A stretch of DNA of 7,331 nucleotides from Phocaeicola plebeius (GCA_004558305.1 SFDG01000092.1:1-7331); one strand, 5' to 3'; numbered from the stretch's first letter, positions 1 to 5,426 are shown. Program-made: numbers and translations. Notes: generated by a model from the letters alone, not told the origin.

Positions 1-206
1 ATATTTCCATCTGATTATCGTTTTATACGTTACAGGGTGCAAAGATAGTTACTCTTTGAAGAAATCGGAGATGGAAATGAAAGTAATGCGTCAGCCCTGC
101 TTACGTTGCGTGTCTTGATTGCGGGCAGGATGAGGACTTCTTGATGCTCATGTTGAGGCTTTTATGACCTATTTCGTCAACATTGTCCGAAGGGGAACGG
201 GATGTC
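1..206. other. Left-edge non-coding stretch
   Basis: I see no supportable gene here. The stretch lies downstream of the last gene of the DUF3791/DUF3990 cassette, which ends at 207 on the minus strand. The one open plus-strand frame that starts here (164-349) runs antisense into that cassette and has no recognisable protein character. I looked for a strong hairpin followed by a T tract that could end the cassette transcript and did not find one. The only notable element is a -7-like box at 40-47. Confidence 0.5.
40..47 (-). promoter_or_regulatory. Possible Bacteroidales -7 promoter box directed off the left edge
   Basis: On the minus strand this reads TATCTTTG, an exact match to the Bacteroides TAnnTTTG -7 element. 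Transcription would run leftward from about position 33. An ATG follows at 10-8 (M-E-I before the window ends), after an A-rich leader of about 22 bases, which is a normal arrangement in this phylum. I could not find a TTTG -33 box at the usual 19-21 base distance, so the call rests on one 8-base element plus a plausible start codon. Confidence 0.35.
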
Positions 207-437
207 TTATTGCTGCTTGTTGGATAGCATTTCTTCTTGCAGATAGTCGTAAATGTATTCAGGGCTTTGGAGATAGAGACCTGTCTTTTCGTTTGTCAGT
301 TTCTGGTAGATGGTTGAATTATATACAATGTCGAACGCTTCTACCATAGATTTACCTTGTTCCTTCATCAAGAACTCAATCATCTGTTCCACATCACAAT
401 TGATGATGAACTGGAATTGTCTTTTGGTCAGTTTCAT
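207..437 (-). CDS. Small helical protein, DUF3791-like, third gene of the cassette
   Basis: A 76-residue, mostly helical, charged protein with no signal peptide or membrane segment, so probably cytoplasmic. Landmarks are an N-terminal helix with MIEFLMKE (19-26), then EAFDIVYNSTIYQKL (33-47), TGLYLQSPEYIYDYLQEE (52-69) and a polar tail. I associate this pattern with small DUF3791-type proteins found beside DUF3990 genes in Bacteroidales; the assignment is from memory and weaker than for the first gene of the cassette. The ATG at 437 overlaps the stop of the DUF3990 gene by 4 bases (ATGA), which implies translational coupling and probably complex formation or a fixed ratio with the DUF3990 product. 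No biochemical function is known to me; an antitoxin or adaptor role is inference from size and placement. Confidence 0.75.
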   Translation of the reverse strand: MKLTKRQFQFIINCDVEQMIEFLMKEQGKSMVEAFDIVYNSTIYQKLTNEKTGLYLQSPEYIYDYLQEEMLSNKQQ

Positions 438-910
438 ACTCTTGTTAATTGTTGAAGGGATGTTTCTGTCCCAAAGTAATACTGTATGTTCAGTTTTCTA
501 TAAGTAAGTTCTTTGACAAGTGTTTCTATGGTAATTAATCTTTGTAGATACAGATTGATTTGGTAAACAACTCCATCATCTGCAATTGGCCCGATAACAA
601 TATCAAAATCATGAACTTTCTTTCCACGGGATTTCCGGTTCATGATAATGAACTCCGCCCATTCTTGGCATACTTCGTGGAAAACCTTTGTTTTCAGATT
701 CCCGTCGGTGAGACATGATTCGTCGAAATGATAGGTCTGTACAACAGGGGTTCCTTTTCCTTCGAACGTACAGCGGCGTATGGCCATAAGGCGGGCCTGC
801 TGCTGGATATCTGTTAGATAGAATCCTTTTCCAAAATCCTTGTTTGGTTTGCACTTTGACAACGAGATGTGGTCAAAGTCCATGTTCGTCCCATGAAAAA
901 GTTTCATCAT
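434..910 (-). CDS. DUF3990 protein, possible ADP-ribosyltransferase-like enzyme
   Basis: A 158-residue soluble protein. Visible family landmarks are LFHGT (4-8) at the extreme N-terminus, DFGKGFYLT (25-33), HDFDIVIGPIADD (100-112) and QYYFGTETSLQQL (143-155) near the C-terminus. The order (His in HGT, Tyr in GFYLT, a late Gln/Glu strand) resembles the H-Y-E/Q layout of ADP-ribosyltransferase folds, with H6, Y31 and Q143 as candidate active-site residues. The DUF3990 assignment is good; the enzymatic reading is inference. I start it at 910, not at the longer in-frame 934, because 910 gives an ATGA overlap with the upstream stop and places GGAGG six bases before the ATG; ATG 907 is an immediate alternative. 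It sits between two small DUF3791-like genes with 4-base overlaps at both ends. This is the layout of a toxin-antitoxin or modification cassette, but no toxicity can be read from sequence. Confidence 0.85.
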   Translation of the reverse strand: MMKLFHGTNMDFDHISLSKCKPNKDFGKGFYLTDIQQQARLMAIRRCTFEGKGTPVVQTYHFDESCLTDGNLKTKVFHEVCQEWAEFIIMNRKSRGKKVHDFDIVIGPIADDGVVYQINLYLQRLITIETLVKELTYRKLNIQYYFGTETSLQQLTRV

Positions 911-1113
911 AATGTTCCTCCATGCCGTCTGCAATAGGTGGCCAAATCGTGGATAGCATCATCCAAAGACAACAAATGTTCTGCTTCATAGCACAAGTCC
1001 AAGAATTGTATGCCCTGGAAATGTTTCAGATAATTGAATGCCATGGTGGGAGGCATCCCGTATCGTTTGCCGAACTCTACAATGCATAAATTGATATAAC
1101 GAATCTTGTCCAT
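907..1113 (-). CDS. DUF3791-like small protein, first gene of the cassette
   Basis: A 68-residue cytoplasmic helical protein starting MDKIRYINLC. The C-terminal part carries GIQFLDLCYEAEHLLSLDD (34-52), then AIHDLATYC and a terminal RRHGGTL. The pattern F-L-x(2)-YE-x-x-H followed by an acidic helix and a GG end is what I recall for DUF3791. An open frame extends upstream to an ATG at 1191, but the -7 promoter box lies at 1161-1168, inside that extension, so an mRNA starting near 1154 could not encode it; 1113 is the first ATG after the promoter. The gene stops in the ATGA overlap with DUF3990. Its function is unknown. As the promoter-proximal member it could be an antitoxin or regulator, which is inference only. 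Confidence 0.75.
   Translation of the reverse strand: MDKIRYINLCIVEFGKRYGMPPTMAFNYLKHFQGIQFLDLCYEAEHLLSLDDAIHDLATYCRRHGGTL
917..921 (-). promoter_or_regulatory. Shine-Dalgarno GGAGG that fixes the DUF3990 start
   Basis: GGAGG on the minus strand lies six bases before the ATG at 910, inside the 3' end of the upstream DUF3791-like gene. Clear SD sequences are uncommon in this window, so this one decides in favour of a start at 910 (or 907) over the in-frame ATG at 934. Confidence 0.65.
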
Positions 1114-1160
1114 AATGAGCTTTGTTTTTAGGATTGTATGTGAAGGTCTTCTGTTGGTTA

Positions 1161-1192
1161 CAAAGATATTTTTTTTCTTCTCGTTTTCCAAA
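1161..1192 (-). promoter_or_regulatory. Bacteroidales sigma-ABfr promoter of the DUF3791/DUF3990 cassette
   Basis: On the minus strand, TTTG (1192-1189) is followed after exactly 20 bases by TATCTTTG (1168-1161). This matches the Bacteroides housekeeping promoter consensus TTTG-N19-21-TAnnTTTG at every defined position. The predicted transcript start is near 1154, giving a leader of about 40 bases before the ATG at 1113. It is the best promoter in the window and implies that the three-gene cassette is expressed as its own unit, not by read-through from the genes to the right. Confidence 0.8.
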
Positions 1193-1243
1193 CACTACTG
1201 CCTGTTTTTTCGGCTCTTTTTCTTTCATCCTACCTGTCTCCAT

Positions 1244-1429
1244 TTGTCTGCCAACATATGAAAAGCCTTTGCCCAACTCCAGTAAGATGGTGTGGGCAAG
1301 GTTCAATCGAAATTAGTGACGGCAGCACCTTGTGCTTCATAAAGCTTTCTGTTAATTTGTACTTACCGGAAATCAGATGAGTTCTCGGGTAGTAGAGTTC
1401 ACGAAACAATAATCTGCTTCTTGTTCATG
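1244..1429 (-). pseudogene. Remnant of a DUF1016/YhcG-type PDDEXK nuclease gene
   Basis: Three collinear minus-strand fragments in different frames fit the DUF1016 (YhcG) family order. At 1429-1376, HEQEADYCFVNSTTRELI is followed by TGA; its TTRELI end matches the family's W-S-x-R-x-L-x-x-Q-I element. At 1359-1288, after a frame change, QINRKLYEAQGAAVTNFD is followed by a TGA at 1305-1303 and then TLPTP; family members read through here as tNF-x-x-tLP, and a CGA-to-TGA change would explain the stop. At 1288-1244, after another frame change, ILLELGKGFSYVGRQ matches the FLLELGxGFaFVGRQ motif at the start of the nuclease domain. The stretch normally between TLP and LLELG (around 50 residues, including the KDPY-FDFL region) is deleted, and the catalytic part beyond GRQ is gone. 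It begins right after the DUF2807 gene. Intact relatives have roughly 340-380 residues, so this is a dead relic; only about 60 codons remain. Between it and the cassette promoter I see nothing else. Confidence 0.68.
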
Positions 1430-1444
1430 AGGAAGGGAAAGGCG

Positions 1445-2440
1445 TTACAGCTGCCGGACCCCTTTTAGAGGAGCATCGATATTCTGAGGCTCCCCCTTGT
1501 AACGGATTTCCCCGCCACTGCTTGTGTGGGGTGTCAGCACGCCGGATGCCTGGCATTCTACACAGCCCGCCGATGTGGCATTGGCCTTCACGTCTACTGC
1601 TTTCAGGTCCTTGGCATAGACACTGCCTGCCGAGCTGGCCGAGAGCGAGGCATTGCGGCAGGTACCGCTCAGGTAGATGTCGGCAGATGAACTGGTGTCG
1701 GCTTCCACATCTCCCGTGCAGCGGAGGTCGTCAATCTTGCAGTCGCCCGACGAGCTGGAGGAGATGGACAGGTCGCCTTCACACTCCATCTGGTCTACCT
1801 TGCAGTCGCCCGACGAACTGGTGGAGACAGCCATGTCGCCAAGGCTGTTCAACGAATGGATGTTGCAATCGCCCGATGAAGAAGCCTTGAGTTGGCCGCC
1901 TGTGCAGCGCAGGCTTTCCACCAGAATGTCGCCGCTGCTCTGCGAACTCAGTTCGGCCGTTCCGCAGGCGATGGAAGAAGCCTTGATGTCGCCGCTGCTT
2001 TTGGCCCACAGTTGGATGGGTTTCTCAGTCTGGATAGCTTTCTGAATCAGGATGCTGCCGCTGCTCCGGCTGGTGAAGGAGGTGACTTCAGGGGCATAGA
2101 CCCTTACCTCATAGCGGCATTTTCCCTGGATGGACACTCCTTTTCCGTCGGGATGCTTGATGCCTACGTTCAGCTGGTGTCCTTCCTGCTCCACCTGAAT
2201 ATAGGCCACTACGTTGTCGGGCGCATAGATTTCCGCATACGGGGCGCCGGCTGTCGGGTGATAGACAACATCGACCGACGAGGAAGTGGTGATGGACTCG
2301 ATATCGGTGATGCCGATAGTTTTCGTGGTATAGTGGCTGCTGGGCCGTATGACGACCGTGTCACTTGTCATGCACGAGGTGGCGAAGGTATTTCCCAATG
2401 CCAGTGTCAGGGCAAGGGCCAAAATGTGTACTGTTTTCAT
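1445..2440 (-). CDS. Exported DUF2807 (adhesin-head GIN domain) beta-helix protein
   Basis: A 331-residue envelope protein. Residues 1-22 form a signal peptide; C23 after A-T-S could be a lipobox cysteine, so it may be a lipoprotein, though the lipobox is imperfect. Residues about 44-115 show the DUF2807 pattern (VDVVYHP, then EIYAPDNVVAYIQV, then LNVGIK). From 124 to 310 the chain is a series of about ten turns of 17-22 residues, each starting at or near S-S-G/A-(D): SSG at 126, 148, 168, 188, 209 and 230, SSA at 251 and 269, TSAG at 289, SSGG at 307. This predicts a right-handed parallel beta-helix. Cysteines stack at C192/C213/C234 and at C159/C179/(S199)/C220/C241. The family is widespread in Bacteroidetes and has no settled function; an adhesin or envelope-stress role is often assumed. 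It lies 94 bp downstream of the PAP2 gene on the same strand, so co-transcription is possible. No clear promoter of its own was found. Confidence 0.9.
   Translation of the reverse strand: MKTVHILALALTLALGNTFATSCMTSDTVVIRPSSHYTTKTIGITDIESITTSSSVDVVYHPTAGAPYAEIYAPDNVVAYIQVEQEGHQLNVGIKHPDGKGVSIQGKCRYEVRVYAPEVTSFTSRSSGSILIQKAIQTEKPIQLWAKSSGDIKASSIACGTAELSSQSSGDILVESLRCTGGQLKASSSGDCNIHSLNSLGDMAVSTSSSGDCKVDQMECEGDLSISSSSSGDCKIDDLRCTGDVEADTSSSADIYLSGTCRNASLSASSAGSVYAKDLKAVDVKANATSAGCVECQASGVLTPHTSSGGEIRYKGEPQNIDAPLKGVRQL
1736..1879. repeat. 63-bp-period imperfect tandem repeats in the DUF2807 gene
   Basis: A 17-base identical core, TTGCAGTCGCCCGACGA, occurs at 1737-1753 and 1800-1816. A variant (TTGCAATCGCCCGATGA) occurs at 1863-1879. 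The period is exactly 63 bp, or 21 codons, which equals one predicted beta-helix turn (S-S-G-D-C). Related but weaker copies continue at about 60-bp spacing, with TCGCCGCTGCT at 1929 and 1989. Such near-identical DNA repeats can expand or contract by recombination or slippage, changing the number of coils without breaking the frame. Confidence 0.75.
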
Positions 2441-2482
2441 ACGTCTGTTGTTTTTGAAGTTCTTTGTTCTTTAGACGCACGA

Positions 2483-2509
2483 TGCCCGGGAATGTTACAC
2501 ATTGCCCGG
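2483..2509. promoter_or_regulatory. Hairpin / direct repeat between the PAP2 and DUF2807 genes
   Basis: Two readings fit. As an inverted repeat, CCGGG-AATGT (2486-2495) pairs with ACATT-g-CCCGG (2499-2509), leaving a 3-base loop and one bulged G. As a direct repeat, TGCCCGG occurs at 2483-2489 and 2503-2509, with starts 20 bp apart (about two helical turns). Neither strand has a T tract after the stem, since the A/T run at 2510-2516 is on the wrong side for minus-strand transcription, so it is not a standard intrinsic terminator for the upstream operon. It could be a protein-binding site, an attenuating or RNA-stabilising stem, or chance. Confidence 0.4.
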
Positions 2510-2534
2510 AAAAAAAGAAGGGACAGGCTCTCCT

Positions 2535-3509
2535 TCACCCCAGCATCTTGAAGGCCGGGGTGATGAACCACTTCTTGTACATCAGGATCGATACCTGGTA
2601 GACGAAGAAGGCCGAAACGAAGCCGGCAATGGAGTCGATGAGGTAGTGGGCCTGGATGTAGACCGTGGCGCAGCAGAGCAGCACGTAGAACGGCAGCAGG
2701 TACAAGGCCAGCTTCTTGTCGGCACGCAGGGCCATCAGCATGACAATGGTGGAGATGCCCACGTGCGAACTGGGAAAAGCTGCCGTGGGGCGTTCGCCCA
2801 CTTCCTGCGACGCTTCCACTAACTGGTAGAAGAATCCTTTCTCGAATCCGGAACTGGGAACAAGGATGTCATTGTTGTTGAAGTAGTCGCCAATCGCCGG
2901 GAAGATGCAGGCATTCACCTTATCCATCCCGATGGCCGGGAAGTAGAACTGCGGACCGGCCACAGGCACGATGATATAGACGAAATAATAGATGAAGAAC
3001 GAGGTGATGAGGACGAAACAGATCTTCTCGAACCACTCGAACCGGTTCAGGAAATAGTAGACCACCACGATGAGCATCATGGGATAATAGAAGAAATACC
3101 CCATGTTGAACGGCTCGCTGAACCATATCGACGGGCAGCACTGGCTGAACTCCACCGAGGGCTGGCAGTGGAACATGGTCTGCTCGGTAGCCGCAAACAG
3201 ATGGTCGAGGTTGGGGAAAAGCCGGTTGAACTCGAAGGTGTCGGGATACCAGTAGGCCAGCAGCGACAGTTGTACCGCCATGCGTACGAAAGCCGTGAGG
3301 CGGCAGGGAAACGCCTGGTATAGGTAGATCAGCGTGAAAGTCAGGCCGACGATGCCCAGCCGCTCCAGCAGCATGGTGCCGGGGTGGTCCATCCGGGAAT
3401 ACAGCAACAGTATCAGTAGAGTGGTCAGTGCGTTGTAGATCAGACTGATGGTTTCCACCGCAAACAGGTCGCGGCCACTCTCTACGCGTTCAAATAATTT
3501 TATAGCCAT
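2535..3509 (-). CDS. Membrane PAP2-family phosphatase/phosphotransferase (Aur1/PAP2_3-like)
   Basis: A 324-residue polytopic inner-membrane protein with hydrophobic segments around 20-38, 50-66, 74-88, 136-154, 163-183, 250-262, 268-285 and 290-310. The catalytic signature is ERPTAAFPSSHVG (239-251) and QAHYLIDSIAG (286-296), giving a His-His-Asp triad H249, H288, D292. The classical first PAP2 motif (K-x6-RP) is not evident; instead VPVAGPQFYFP (181-191) occupies the place of the P-x-x-GP element seen in the Aur1/PAP2_3 branch, which includes inositol-phosphoceramide-synthase-like proteins. Members hydrolyse or transfer phospho-head groups on lipids on the periplasmic side. Its ATG overlaps the last codons of the SDR gene by 10 bases, so the two are translationally coupled, and together with the SDR it looks like a lipid-modification unit. 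Undecaprenyl- or phosphatidyl-phosphate phosphatase activity is an alternative; the substrate cannot be read from sequence. Confidence 0.88.
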   Translation of the reverse strand: MAIKLFERVESGRDLFAVETISLIYNALTTLLILLLYSRMDHPGTMLLERLGIVGLTFTLIYLYQAFPCRLTAFVRMAVQLSLLAYWYPDTFEFNRLFPNLDHLFAATEQTMFHCQPSVEFSQCCPSIWFSEPFNMGYFFYYPMMLIVVVYYFLNRFEWFEKICFVLITSFFIYYFVYIIVPVAGPQFYFPAIGMDKVNACIFPAIGDYFNNNDILVPSSGFEKGFFYQLVEASQEVGERPTAAFPSSHVGISTIVMLMALRADKKLALYLLPFYVLLCCATVYIQAHYLIDSIAGFVSAFFVYQVSILMYKKWFITPAFKMLG

Positions 3510-4519
3510 CCTTCTTTCTTATACCAGGCAATGATTTCCTTCACGCCCCGTTCCAGCGGATAAGCCGGACGGAAGCCCAGTTCGCGGACCAAAGGGGTGA
3601 TGTCGCATTGCCAATTACGTTGTTTCATGATTCTGTATTTGTCGGGGTTCAGTGTGCTGGTCTTTCCGCAGGCGGCAGCCAGGCTACCTGCCACGTAGCA
3701 GAGGAGCTTCAGCAGCGGCAGCGGGCAGACGAAACGGATCATCCAGGGGTGTCCCAGCTCCTTCCGGATAAGGTCGGAAAAGGCACGGCTGTTGTACACC
3801 TGTCCGTCGCTGACGAAATAGGCACGGCCCACGGCATTCGGGGACTCCACGCCTAAGTAGACGGCCTGCACCAGGTCACTTATATAGATAAAGGTAATGT
3901 CCTGCCGCCGGAAACCGGCCGCAAAATCCACGTGGTTGCGGATGGACTTTGCCATGAGGAAGTAGTCCTTTTCGCGCGGACCGTACACACCCGTGGGGCG
4001 GAAAATCACCCAGGGGAATCCCTTCAGCGAGTGCAGGAAGGCTTCCGAATGGACCTTACTGATTCCATACGCCGTGTTGGGTCGCGGCGTGTCTGTCTCA
4101 CGGATGGGCGAATAGTCCTGTTCGCGGATGGGGCCGAAGATGCTCAGCGAGCTGATGTAGACGAAGCGCAGGGGCACCATGCCGAGGGCCTGCAACTGTT
4201 CCACCAGGTGACGGGTGGCATCGTAGTTGCCCCGTTCGAATTCTGCCTTGTCGCGGCACTTCGTCACGCCGGCACAATGGACAATGTAGTCCCAGCCGCC
4301 GTGCTCCTGCCGGTGGGCAACCAGCTGTTCCCGCAACACTTCGGGATGCTCCAGGTCCAGTTCGGCCCAATGGATACGGCTGTCTTTCAGGTACCGGCGG
4401 CTGCTGGTCTTCCGCACTCCGGCCCATACCTCGTAGCCGCGTTCCAGACCGCCTTCGACCAGAAAGCTGCCGATAAAGCCGCTGGCTCCGGTAATCAATA
4501 TCTTTTTTGTTGTTTCCAT
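3500..4519 (-). CDS. Extended SDR NAD(P)-dependent epimerase/reductase
   Basis: A 339-residue Rossmann enzyme. The nucleotide loop is TGASGFIG (10-17), followed by DLEHPE-type acidic segments, HCAGVTK (81-87), and YISSLSIFG (121-129) with the catalytic Ser at 123/124. The catalytic pair is Y151 and K155 in YGISK, and then come RPTGVYGPRE (174-183) and YISDLVQAVYLG (212-223). A hydrophobic stretch at about 262-284 (LPLLKLLCYVAGSLAAACG) suggests membrane contact. This and NPDKYRIMKQRNWQCD (291-306) resemble the lipid-substrate extended SDRs (3-beta-HSD/CerR-like) more than sugar-nucleotide epimerases. Known SDRs reduce 3-ketosphinganine or ketoceramide in Bacteroides and Caulobacter, so that role is plausible here but inferred. 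The gene starts 4 bases after the CDF stop and overlaps PAP2 by 10 bases, indicating one operon. Sugar epimerase or dihydroflavonol-reductase annotation would be the generic alternative. Confidence 0.9.
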   Translation of the reverse strand: METTKKILITGASGFIGSFLVEGGLERGYEVWAGVRKTSSRRYLKDSRIHWAELDLEHPEVLREQLVAHRQEHGGWDYIVHCAGVTKCRDKAEFERGNYDATRHLVEQLQALGMVPLRFVYISSLSIFGPIREQDYSPIRETDTPRPNTAYGISKVHSEAFLHSLKGFPWVIFRPTGVYGPREKDYFLMAKSIRNHVDFAAGFRRQDITFIYISDLVQAVYLGVESPNAVGRAYFVSDGQVYNSRAFSDLIRKELGHPWMIRFVCPLPLLKLLCYVAGSLAAACGKTSTLNPDKYRIMKQRNWQCDITPLVRELGFRPAYPLERGVKEIIAWYKKEGWL

Positions 4520-4523
4520 ACGT

Positions 4524-5426
4524 TTATTTCACAGGTTCAATGTGGATGTTGATGAACGTGCCGTTGCCGAAACTTTCCCTCAGCTTGCGCTCCACCTGGG
4601 TAGCCTTGTCGTGCGCCTCGAACAGCGACAGCCGTCCGTCCATACGCACATGCAGGTCGATGGCATAGCGGTTGCCAATCTGGCGGGTGCGCAGCTTGTG
4701 CGGTTGGGAGACGCCGTTCACTTCCTGTACGCGTTCGATAATCTGCTGTTCCACTTCCTCAGGCAGCGAACACTCCAACAGCTCGTTCAGGCTGGGGGTG
4801 AGCAGTTGTACCGCCACTTTCAGGATGAACAGGCTCACCACAACGGCGGCAAGGGGGTCAAGGACCCGCCAGGATTCTCCCAGCAGGATGGCACCGCCGA
4901 TGCCGAGGGCCGTACCGATGGAGGAAAGGGCATCGCTGCGATGGTGCCAGGCATTGGCGATGACCGACGGGCTGTGATACTTCACGCCGGCACGCCGGGT
5001 ATAGTGGAACACCAGTTCCTTCGAAACGATGGAGACCATTGCCGCCCAAAGGGCGATGTAGCCGGGCGAATCCAGCGGCTCGCCGGACAGGTACCGGTAG
5101 ATGGACCCGCAGCCTTCCCACAGGATGCCCATGCCGACCAGGAAGAGGGCCGCTCCGATGAGCAAGGTGCCCAAGGTTTCGTATTTCCCATGCCCGAAGT
5201 CGTGCTTCTTGTCCTCCGGCTTGCCGGAAATGCGGACAAAGACCAGTACCACGATGTCCGTGGCCAGGTCCGACAGCGAGTGGATGCCGTCGGCAATCAT
5301 CGCGGCGCTGTGACCGGCCATACCGGCCAGCAACTTGCAGGCCACCAGGGTCAGATTGACGAGGCTTCCCGCCAGGGTCACCTTATAGAGTTCGCGTTCT
5401 CGCTGCGCCGTTTTTGTTTCGTTCAT
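4524..5426 (-). CDS. Cation diffusion facilitator (CDF) metal efflux transporter
   Basis: A 300-residue inner-membrane antiporter that exports divalent metal (Zn, Fe or Mn) in exchange for protons. Six hydrophobic segments fall at about 15-37, 41-66, 84-106, 121-140, 167-186 and 188-208, followed by a cytoplasmic ferredoxin-like domain at 213-300. Family marks are ADGIHSLSD (45-53) in TM2, KKHDFGHGKYETLG (73-86) after TM2, and NAWHHRSDALSS (158-169) leading into TM5. The predicted transport site is H49, D53, H161, D165, a two-His two-Asp set typical of Zn-type CDFs, although exact selectivity is uncertain. The C-terminal dimer domain has H243, H259, H272 and H295 (IHIEP) as possible regulatory metal ligands. 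It is the first gene of the minus-strand operon and is divergent from rnr. Length and order are normal for the family. Confidence 0.94.
   Translation of the reverse strand: MNETKTAQRERELYKVTLAGSLVNLTLVACKLLAGMAGHSAAMIADGIHSLSDLATDIVVLVFVRISGKPEDKKHDFGHGKYETLGTLLIGAALFLVGMGILWEGCGSIYRYLSGEPLDSPGYIALWAAMVSIVSKELVFHYTRRAGVKYHSPSVIANAWHHRSDALSSIGTALGIGGAILLGESWRVLDPLAAVVVSLFILKVAVQLLTPSLNELLECSLPEEVEQQIIERVQEVNGVSQPHKLRTRQIGNRYAIDLHVRMDGRLSLFEAHDKATQVERKLRESFGNGTFINIHIEPVK

Noticed and set aside
85..130. Hairpin CCTGC...GCAGG as terminator of the cassette
   Set aside because: The stem is only five pairs around a loop of about 25 bases and there is no T tract.
986..1306. 106-residue minus-strand frame starting at a TTG
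   Set aside because: Only its first ~20 residues (LLELGKGFSYVGRQ) have family character, as part of the YhcG relic. The rest overlaps the cassette promoter and the first DUF3791-like gene in another frame, so it is not a real gene.
1736..1879. CRISPR array
   Set aside because: The 63-bp repeats are degenerate, lie in frame inside a coding gene and have no unique spacers; each repeat equals one protein coil.
2486..2516. Intrinsic terminator of the CDF-SDR-PAP2 operon
   Set aside because: For minus-strand transcription the T-rich run comes before the stem, not after it, and on the plus strand the stem is followed by A, not T.
1892..2551. 219-residue plus-strand open frame across the DUF2807 gene and the gap
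   Set aside because: Antisense to the DUF2807 gene. Low-complexity Ala/Gly content comes from the complementary strand of the serine-rich repeats.
3500..4519. Sugar-nucleotide epimerase of a polysaccharide locus
   Set aside because: No glycosyltransferase, sugar transporter or nucleotide-sugar gene is nearby. The C-terminal hydrophobic patch and the PAP2 coupling favour a lipid substrate, though this is not proof.
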